Shown here: positions 56,336 through 64,000 of the stretch, in pieces
How positions within the stretch are numbered: position 1 is the first letter of the stretch
Layout: each line of letters opens with the position of its first letter
Assembly: GCA_022606425.2 (NCBI GenBank)
Contig: JAHDVF020000677.1
Coordinates: 124,001-188,000 of the forward strand
Length of the DNA: 64,000 bases
Direction of reading: 5' to 3'
Source: Lepidostoma basale
Lineage: Eukaryota > Arthropoda > Insecta > Trichoptera > Lepidostomatidae
Position numbers and translations under genes: made by a program
Notes under the pieces: generated by a model
The model's input: only the letters and a program-made list of their open reading frames with translations
Told to the model about the DNA's origin: nothing
Database searches by the model: none

Positions 56336-57229
56336 ACACAAAAAATATTCACTATAAAAAATCTTTTAAAACCGTTAAATATGAAAAGTATAGAATTCTT
56401 AAATTTAGAAGTATCATTTCTTTTGATGATTTGTATTTTTCAATTGCCCAGTGTAATTGTTTAAAGAGGGGTATAGATGCTACAATAAGAGTACCTACCA
56501 ACTTACCGGTCAAAAGTTTTTAAAACCTTATAAATTAACAATAACGGTCTTTCTTTAAATTAACGACGAATCAACACTGTGGAATTCCACAATGACGAAT
56601 TGTGTTATAAATTAAAGCACCATTTTTTCTTAGTGAGTTTATATTGTTTTCCAAATTGTGAAGTTGTTTAACCAATTGCTTAATGATTTATTTAATTCAT
56701 AAAATATCGGTATAGTCAAAATAAAGTAAAAACAGGCATTTGAATTCAGCCAAAGTGATAGTATTTATCTTTTAATTACAACAAATGTATAGTTTTTTTT
56801 TAAATTAATTAGATATCTTTGATACTATACAGCTTCAAGAAATAGAAAATTTTATGTTAAGTCTCAATTTTGTGAATGAAATAACGTGAACTTGTCAAAA
56901 TAGATGAGGAACATTTTTATAAGTATCAAATTTGAAAAGTATAGAATTCTTAAATTTCTGTCATCTCCTCTTAATTTTCATTTCAATGGCTTCATGCATT
57001 TTAAAGTGACTCTTAAAACAATTTTTTTCGAAATTGAAATTTTATGGCAAAAGTTAATTTGAATTAATTTTTAATAAAAAAATTCGAATCACATTTAAAC
57101 GCTTCTTGTTCAATTTATGTAACTTTTTCTAGTAATCGTACTAGCGGAACAGTGTTTCCAAGCTTCAGTTTATATGTTTTATAAATACGGTGACTTGCTT
57201 ACACGAATTAATTATTCTTTCTCTTCTTT
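56336..57229. other. Unassigned AT-rich sequence
   Basis: 'aacactgtggaattccacaatga' at 56574-56596 resembles the outer end of the 33135 palindrome. No gene recognised. Confidence 0.35.
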
Positions 57230-57485
57230 CTATAAATCTAGCGAACTTTTCAGACAGGATATCTGGAATCGTGCATAACGATCTTGGGAATCCTCTCTGG
57301 GTTCATCAAGTCAACGTGGTCTCTCCATTATCGTATTTTCTAGCTACTCCATCTCAATTGTCCTATAAATTAACGGTTAGCGAATTTCTTTGTTTGGTAT
57401 CCTATCTCCAAGGGTTCCACCGATGATAGGTTGTAATGTTTTTATTTCTGAAATTCTAAAGAGACTTTCCAATCTTGCATGATAC
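57230..57485 (-). mobile_element. LINE family B fragment, old
   Basis: 'gggttcatcaagtcaacgtggtctctccatta' and 'tttggtatcctatctccaagg' match the WREHVNRM and LGDRIPN segments in reverse. No tail. Confidence 0.55.
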
Positions 57486-57589
57486 ATAAATTATGATTTT
57501 AGTTATCAAATACAAGATTTCCTGTTGCAAAATCACTAGTCGAATAAAAAAGGTGTATTTAATAATGAATAGGAATTAAATCTTCCATT

Positions 57590-57910
57590 TTATAGAAGTT
57601 AAATGATATTTAATGAGAATGACATGTTTCGCCATGCTAAGCCATCAACAAATATCGGAAAATAACTATTAAAATGCAAAACTTTTAATAATGCCTTAGA
57701 AAGGCTAAAGTGTCATTCCCATAAAATATTTTTAAAAAAACCTTCTAGAATTAATACAAATGAAAACATCAGTTTTCTAGAAGTTTTATTATATTTTATA
57801 GGAATGGCATGTTTCGCCCTTCTAAAGCATTATCAATATGACGTTTTCAATCGTATTAATTATTGAATAGGGAGTTTTACATCATTGTTCAAGAAACAAT
57901 TAAGAATATG
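57590..57910. mobile_element. Fold-back repeat family F, two joined copies
   Basis: Two ACATGTTTCGCC-type boxes (57629-57640 and 57809-57819, the second one GCATGTTTCGCC) are each preceded by 'ttttatgg/aggaatg', with an inverted partner ('aaggctaaagtgtcattccca') between. The right end is 'catcattgttcaagaaacaa'. It looks like one copy inserted beside another. Confidence 0.55.
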
Positions 57911-58364
57911 TTTTCATCGCGGAGTTTTACATATTTGTTCAAGAAAAACTTTAAATCCAATGTTGTAACTGGAAAATACAATAAATGTTGAACTTTACGA
58001 GTATACAAACAATTTTGTGCGTGTTTGCAGTTAACTTAATGTGTAAAAGATTAATATGTGTAACTATATGCTATAGTATATGTACTGAATGTGCGTTGAT
58101 TGGCTCAGTAACGACAAGAATAATATATTAGCTTGTCCGGCAGCGGGAATACTAATTCGATTACTTAAAATTCACGAAATGTTCTGGATCAAGAATAGAT
58201 TAACGGCAAAGTTTACTCGAAAACAAATTTAGGATACGCTTATTCAACAAAATTGAGTCCTTTTAAATCTTTTATAATTGAGTTTGAATAATATGAAATC
58301 GAGTTTATTTAAAAATTTATTTAACATTATTGGATACAACTTATATACAATACAATAATAACAT
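57911..58364. other. Unassigned sequence
   Basis: Nothing recognised. Confidence 0.3.
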
Positions 58365-58690
58365 ATGGCGTCGAAGCAAGGGCAGACACAGTAAGGACCA
58401 AACAAGTTTTGAGGACTTCCGAAATGAAGACACTGAGGACGAAAGCAGGAAAGACACTGAGGGATCGCGTGAGGAACACCAGAATAAGAGAGATATGTGA
58501 GGTTGAGGATATTATAAAATGGAGCAGACAGCGAAAAAGGGACTGGTACGGTCATGTTCAAAGAATGGACTCCGCCAGACTCCCCTATATTGCATTGCAT
58601 AATCAACCTCATGGGACTCGTCCTCGTGGAAGACCTCCTAAAAGATGGAAGGACAGCTGGTCTACAATAAGGAAGAAGGATACAACTTAA
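58365..58690 (+). mobile_element. LINE family B 3' end
   Basis: The frame 58409-58690 reads MRTSEMKTLRTKAGKTLRDR, VRNTRIREICEVEDIIKWSR, QRKRDWYGHVQRMDSARLPY, then RGRPPKRWKDSWSTIRKKDT. Open to its stop. It reaches upstream to an 'atatggcgtcgaagcaaggg' segment. No long GAA tail. Used as reference for 28738-29580. Confidence 0.78.
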
Positions 58691-58959
58691 AACTTACTTT
58701 TTATATCTATCTATTTATCTATTTTTATTGCTTATTTCAAACAATATACAAATTTATCTAGCTGCATTAAATGTGTTTTTTTTAGTGTAAGAGTTTAGTT
58801 AAATGAAATAGAATTTAGCGCTCTTAGCGTTTTAAAAATACTCCGCGCCGTAGAAATGAAGTCACTAAGTAGAATTAGCAAACGGGAAAACAATGAATGA
58901 TTGAATACCTAATGTCATCATTACTTCATAGTTAGAAAGGAATGTTAGGCGGATGAATA

Positions 58960-59110
58960 CGTTCTAAATAAAATTAAGAAACGGACACTAAGATGGTTTG
59001 GATATATGGAACGAAAAGATGAAAGAAGAATGCTTAAACAGATATATGCAAGAAGTGTGAATGGAAAAATAAGTCAAGAAAGACCAAAAAGGAAATGGCA
59101 TGACAAAATT
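58960..59110 (+). mobile_element. LINE family A fragment, old
   Basis: 'aaaattaagaaacggacacta', 'agatggtttggatatatgga', 'agtgtgaatggaaaaataag', 'aggaaatggcatgacaaaat' match the family A core (WFGYMERK, VNGKISQERPKRKWHDKI). Confidence 0.6.
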
Positions 59111-59149
59111 AATCATAATGAAAATAAAATTTAAAATTAAAAAATCTTT

Positions 59150-59575
59150 TAAAATCATACATTCATACATCGCGTCATGCATGCGCGTCGATTTATCTGA
59201 CTCTTCACATGGCCAACATTCAATATTTGATTTATTTGATCGTGCCACGTTTTCCTCGGTCTTCCTCTATTTCTGGTTCCATTTACATCGTTAACAAATA
59301 ACTTTTTTACCATTCTTTCCATGCGTCCAAACCATCTTAATGATCCTTTAATTATTTTGTACTCTATTTCTGGTTCCATTTACATTGTTAAAATATAATT
59401 TTTTTACCATTCTTTCTTCATTCATTCTTTCCGTATGTACAAACCATCTTAATGATACTTTCATTATTTTGTTCATAACTCCATCATTCGCACCGCATTC
59501 ACTTCTTATATTTTCATTCGACACTTTATCATACACAGAGTATCCACACATTTGTCTAAGAGATATCAGATCACA
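59150..59575 (-). mobile_element. LINE family A fragment with internal duplication
   Basis: From the 5' side on -: MCGYSVYDKVSNENIRSECG, GVMNKIMKVSLRWFVHTERM, VKKLYFNNVNGTRNR, then the sequence steps back and repeats as YKIIKGSLRWFGRMERMVKK, LFVNDVNGTRNRGRPRKTWH, VGHVKSQINRRACMTRCMNV. The WFG-to-NGTRNR segment (about 110 bp) is therefore present twice with differences. Confidence 0.7.
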
Positions 59576-60152
59576 TATCATGTCTAGAAAATATTAAAAA
59601 CCACTTATCCGCATACGCATTGGGCTCGCCGCACATAATTTAATTTCAGAAACATCGAAAAAATATTATTATATCAGCCATCTACGGCTCCATTCCATAT
59701 TTTCAACTTTATTTTAACAAAAATTCACTTCGAAAAAAACAAACATTTCTTTGTTTGGAATAACATAATAGGAACATTTTCTAAAATGGCGTAGATAAAG
59801 TTAGAAGATTTTTGAGAACAACGTCAGATTTTGCGGAACCAAGGCACGTTTGAAGTTGATGATTTCCGTGTTCTTGATTCCCTCTCTAAAATATAGGATT
59901 TATTTTTAGTGAAGATCAATCAATTTAGTATAGGGGTATACTTTAAGCCCCTTTGCTTCATTAAACCCTGTGTATTATCTACACGTGTAATACTGTACTT
60001 AAAACTTGAACGCTAAAGGAATATTTCCAAAATTAAACTTCCGAAAATTCTGAGGGTACAAATTATCCATGTTATTTTTAAGTTAAAAAAACTCATTTAA
60101 AAGTTTTCACGTTTAACAGATGTTTTGTGTTTGTTAAAAAAACATAACTGTG
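59576..60152. other. Unassigned sequence
   Basis: Nothing recognised. Confidence 0.3.
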
Positions 60153-60300
60153 TTTTTTGTATCACAATTGTATTTTATTTTACGCGACAGCTGACCTATG
60201 TTGACATCATCAGGTGATGTAACACCTGATGATGTCAACATAGGTTGATGAAACAGCTGTCGCGTAAAATAAAATACAATTGTTATACAAAAACAAAAGT
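60153..60300. repeat. Palindromic element with a hammerhead-like arm
   Basis: Arms 'acaattgtattttattttac' (60170-60189... left) and 'taaaataaaatacaattgtt' (60264 on, right) are inverted copies. The right arm keeps a full hammerhead-like core (60226-60261). The left arm has lost about 10 nt covering GAAA, so only one motif can be active. Close relative of 8555-8904 (shared AACACCTGA...CAGCTGTCGCG). Confidence 0.7.
60226..60261 (+). ncRNA. Hammerhead-ribozyme-like motif
   Basis: CTGATGA 60226-60232, T, stem II GTCAAC/GTTGAT (6 pairs, one G-U, loop ATAG), GAAAC 60250-60254, loop AGCT, GTC 60259-60261. All core positions match. Stem II differs from 8761-8796 at several positions yet still pairs, which is compensatory change between copies. 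Confidence 0.72.
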
Positions 60301-61515
60301 TATTTAATTAAACAGTTTAAAATGTCATGGTGTCATCTCTTGGGAATCAAATTTGAATGATCTGTGATAGATTATTATCACGGTTGCCATAGTGAAAATA
60401 ATTCTTCGGAAATTTACATTTTCGTAAATAGTTTTTGTTTTTATTTTGTTTTATAAGTAAGTACACACAAATTATTGGTACCTACCCTAATAACAGAACG
60501 ATAGCACACAGAAATTACAATAGAGAGAATATCGAATCCAATATTTTCACCATAAACATTTTTTTCTTTTATTTCCAACAAAGGTGACAGCTAAAAGTGG
60601 ATTGGAATCGTTTCCGGCGTTTGCGAATATAAATAGCGATATGTAATTTCATTAAATACGAACATATTGAATGGAAATAATTTGACATTTGATCTCTTTT
60701 ACACAAGCTGTTGCGCAGTGAACACATTTACCATTGTTACTTTGTGGCATTTACAATTCTTTGTTAATATTTTATTATTGAATTTTTGAATCGTCTATAA
60801 ATATCCCAAAACATTTCAGCGATAATTTATGGTTGTGTTTTCTCTCAAGGTACAAAATATAATATTCTCAGAAACAATTGTTTGACGTGAAGGTGAAATT
60901 AACCTTAGCTTACTATTGGACTAAAATAATTACAACTGTATTTTATTGCCTCCGTTTCCTTGTGTTTATATAAAATAACGCGTTTACTCCCTTTATTAAA
61001 ACTGCCGTAACAAAATAAAATATTTTTTTAACTCAAAAGTTTTATAATTATTTGAATACAAGTTACGAAAGCTAATTTTCTTTGTTTTCGTAAATGCTTT
61101 ACAACTCGAAACAAGCTTAAACTGGAGTTAGAGGTCTGTGCCTAGGACATCCGCAGAATGAAGGATTTCTCTGTACCCTTGGTAGGATAGAGGATGAGGT
61201 GGTGAAAGGGATAGGTAAATAATGTCCCAATAGCTTTAGAGTGATTACAGGATACACAGGACACAGAGGCTTACAAATTATTCCACACCCGGGTTCGTAA
61301 ACAGAAACAATGCTTTGCTTAATAAACATCCACTGTTTTGAAGATGATTTGTTTTAATAGCTTGAAGATTATTCACATTCAGGGGCGGCTAATAAAACAA
61401 TTAGTCATACTTTTTTATATTTATAATTTCTTATACGGGTTGAACCAGATGTTTTGGAGTTTTACAAGAATTGTTATTTTTTGTTTCGGCATTCACTTTG
61501 TAGTAGGACATGATT
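60301..61515. other. Unassigned sequence
   Basis: A less AT-rich patch at 61120-61290 contains no recognised domain. Nothing else found. Confidence 0.35.
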
Positions 61516-61730
61516 AAATTATAAATAAAACACTTATGTTTTACCACTTGAGTATTATATTTTACAATCACTCATACCCTACCTCTATCAGTGCAGATAA
61601 TTGTTATATGTAATATTAATGCTTTAGTTTATATTGAAACCTGTAGATGGAAGCATCTGTAGCTTCCGAAACTAGTCGTTTAAAATATAATACTCAAGTG
61701 GTAAAAAAACAAGTGTTTTATTTATAATTT
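61516..61730. repeat. Palindromic element with a hammerhead-like core
   Basis: Perfect inverted arms: 61516-61535 with 61711-61730 (20 pairs) and 61539-61564 with 61681-61706 (26 pairs). The core at 61641-61677 abuts the right arm. No target duplication found. Confidence 0.75.
61641..61677 (+). ncRNA. Hammerhead-ribozyme-like motif
   Basis: CTGTAGA 61641-61647 (A6 is T), T, stem II GGAAGC/GCTTCC (6 perfect pairs), GAAAC 61668-61672, TA, GTC 61675-61677. Stem I forms from GAAAC before the core with GTTT after it, extended by TTATATT with AAATATAA. One core mismatch only. Confidence 0.62.
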
Positions 61731-61978
61731 ACAAGTATTATTTAAATGTGAAGTAGACTGTGATTTTATATGTTACAAAATTAATTGAATCACACATTAT
61801 ATAAATGTGGAATAAAACATTGTGTCTCTTGATGGTTCGCTTCTTTAAAACATAATTTAATAATTGAGACATCATAACTTCATAACTGCCTGTGTATTAC
61901 ATATGAAAACTTTAAAATAAAACAGGCCAAAAATGGTTATAGGTATAATGAATTTATAATTTGAATCAACAACAACAA

Positions 61979-62105
61979 CAAACCATCACGTTGTTTCTCC
62001 CGGAATGGTAGGCAGATTAAATGGACCATCACTTTATTATATTTTGATATACCTCTCTAAATTCTTCCACATTCATAAATTGAGTCATACACGGACGTCG
62101 ATTTT
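61979..62105 (-). mobile_element. LINE family A 3' tip
   Basis: 'accatcacgttgtttctccc', 'ggtaggcagattaaatggac', 'gatatacctctctaaattctt', 'cgtcgatttt' follow the reverse of the family A end. Confidence 0.6.
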
Positions 62106-62768
62106 AACAAACAGAATAAAAACGCCGATGATTTGGTTGTCGCGAAATTTAGCCGGGAATAACCAAAGAAGAAAACTTTTAATATAAAACCATGCGTCGA
62201 GACCTCTTTTCCCAAACTCGTTTTGATCCATGCCCAGAGAGTGTCTTTTGTACAGTTACTACCCTATGTGATTTTAGGGTAAGACCCACGTACGAGCGAT
62301 ACATCCTTCATGTTTACTCTATGCTAAGTAATTTTGGTTTTAAATTACCAATAATAAACACCATTTTTAACGCATATATAATAACGATGGTTATTGATAC
62401 GATAGTTGAACATAAAGCAATCTAATAAAAAGGAACGCAAATATTATTTTGATATTCCGACGCTAATAAAATTATGCGAACACTATCTGCAAAACGATTT
62501 AATTTTATTGCAGAAAAGCTTCGCTGCCTGGGTATGTACAAATACATTTTAACTCTATCTCTAGATTTTTTTGCCTATCTGTAAACTGTTATAGGGGTTA
62601 TTCAAGATAAACTTCACACTTTTTTTCTGATACTTACAGTAATTATAGTTAAGAGAGTAAACGTAAAGAATACTTTTAGAAATACTTGCCGGGTTATTCT
62701 TCAATTTAATCTGTACTTAAGTTTAAACTAACTAAAACACCTTATTAATTTTAACTTATTTACTCTAA
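62106..62768. other. Unassigned sequence
   Basis: Nothing recognised. Confidence 0.3.
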
Positions 62769-62900
62769 ATTAGAATTAAACACTTTTATAACGTTGTATA
62801 AAACCACTTTATTTTGAGTCAGGAACACCAACCGGTTTCACTCTGTAACATGCTACGTCAGGGCTATACACAAACTGTAAAAAAAGTGTTTAATTCTAAT
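62769..62900. repeat. Inverted repeat with a weak hammerhead-like core
   Basis: Arms 62769-62787 and 62882-62900 are perfect 19-bp inverted copies. Between them, on the - strand, CTGACG (62861-62856) ... GAAAC (62839-62835) CG GTT is reminiscent of the other motifs, but the front core (CTGACGTA) does not fit and stem II is only GTA/TAC. Confidence 0.4.
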
Positions 62901-63731
62901 TTTAAATGTGTCAAACCACCAAGTAATATCTTCTTTCCAAAGTTTATTTACTTTAACTATATTTTTAACTAATTAAATTTAAATAAATATGCACGATTTT
63001 ACATAACCTGTAGTTGTTATAATCACTGTATATTTTAGTTGTGTCATTTAAATTCACACTGAATTGCATCAAACATGTATATTATAAATTAATACACTTT
63101 GTTTTCTACTTTGACGTTTACTTTTATCGACATGTTTCGAAGGTTTTACACGTTGTGGGTATATCGTTTTTTTTAATGATGTAGATATTCAACTCAAATG
63201 ACACAGTCCTAAATAAAATAGAAGAAGAAGAAGTTATTTGAATCTTTAAAATGCTTTCAACCGTTAAGTATATGATCAATTAACTAAAGACTTCTTCCAA
63301 TTAATACCTCTTTATTTCGAAAGCTGAGCAAGAAAAAATATAAATTCGAACATAATCATTCTGAATATCTAATTGAAAACCGATATCACAATGGCAGGCA
63401 GATCGTCTGAAAACGTCGGTTAGTCTATTCACTATTGTTAAATCCAAACCTTTATTTGGGAATTTTAAATGGTAGAAAATAAATTGCTCAGATGTCAGAC
63501 AATGGGTGAATAGCGAGCAATGTTCACGCGAATTGGGGTGAAAGTGAAATGATATGTTGAGAATCACTCAGGGGAGTATGCTTTCATCTAGAAATAAACA
63601 TATAAGCAAGTACCTTAACATATTGTATTTGCTATTAGCTCGATTTCATTGAGATCATTCAGAACATATTATAGAAATATGAGTATTTATTAAATGCTAT
63701 AACAACAATATAAAAATGTACGTTAGTTAGG
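62901..63731. other. Mostly unassigned sequence
   Basis: 63118-63155 holds a relative of the 33135 palindrome (- strand CCTTCGAAACATGTCGAT). No gene recognised. Confidence 0.35.
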
Positions 63732-63805
63732 TATCTAACTAACTAACCATCACGCCATCTCCCCGAAAGGGTAGGCAGAAAATATGGACGGCCACACTTT
63801 AACCG
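63732..63805 (-). mobile_element. LINE family A 3' tip with tail
   Basis: 'aactaactaaccatcacgcc', 'ctccccgaaagggtaggcag', 'ggacggccacact' is the extreme 3' end of family A, with the tandem tail to the left (63736-63747). Very short 5'-truncated insertion. Confidence 0.7.
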
Positions 63806-64000
63806 ATGCGGCACTCTATCGAACTCCATCACTCGTTCGAATCGATAGATTGCGAACTTCATCGCCACCAATAGGCATCTCCCGCGCACACTTCAATCGT
63901 CCAGTCCACTAAATAAATCTAAAACAAATAATATTAAATACAATGATATAAAATAAAATAAATAAATATAAATATTTAACACATAATATTATTTGAGATG

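Overview
This is an AT-rich (roughly 70% by eye, not computed) animal genome window. The transposon set (DD34D mariner, tRNA-derived SINEs, jockey/CR1-type and RTE-like LINE remnants, a Mutator-like transposase remnant, Penelope-like fold-back repeats) and very long introns point to an insect or other arthropod. I cannot fix the order. There are no operons, bacterial genes, rRNA genes, CRISPR arrays or free-standing tRNA genes.

The only host gene I can support is a membrane (renal-type, M19) dipeptidase on the + strand. Three coding exons are present: 5688-5949, 32643-32718 and 33785-34022. They are phase-compatible and end in a stop at 34020-34022. Together they encode the last 191 residues of the enzyme, including two His zinc ligands. 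The first intron shown is 26.7 kb and packed with transposon debris; the second is about 1.1 kb. Upstream exons lie outside the window.

Everything else is repeats. (1) Dozens of 5'-truncated LINE tails. Family A ends in TTAG/GTTA repeats, family B ends in GAA/TTC repeats, and family D, with others, carries different RT C-termini. (2) One LINE at 53335-56335 (-) with a 953-codon uninterrupted endonuclease plus reverse transcriptase frame, and a decayed relative at 44232-44781. (3) A complete 1320-bp mariner (23894-25213) with 31-bp inverted repeats and a TA duplication, its transposase broken by one frameshift; it sits inside an older palindrome. (4) A piggyBac-like TTAA insertion (3595-4373) and a short inverted-repeat element (28769-29152), each cleanly interrupting a LINE fragment. 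(5) Six tRNA-derived SINE copies. (6) A decayed Mutator-like transposase (31186-31860) next to a perfect 28-bp hairpin (31975-32034).

The most interesting signal is a set of short palindromic elements. Several carry a hammerhead-ribozyme-like core: C-U-G-A-N-G-A, an extra U, stem II, G-A-A-A-C, a loop of 2-4 nt, then G-U-H. I find ten such motifs in at least six sequence families (6030-6068, 8626-8661, 8761-8796, 25954-25986, 30042-30080, 45790-45828, 50491-50523, 60226-60261, 61641-61677; a weaker one at 62831-62861). Several of the host repeats have 11-13 nt target-site duplications (5983/6225, 8543/8905, 29985/30288, 43669/44177). That combination is expected for Penelope-like retroelements and their non-autonomous derivatives.
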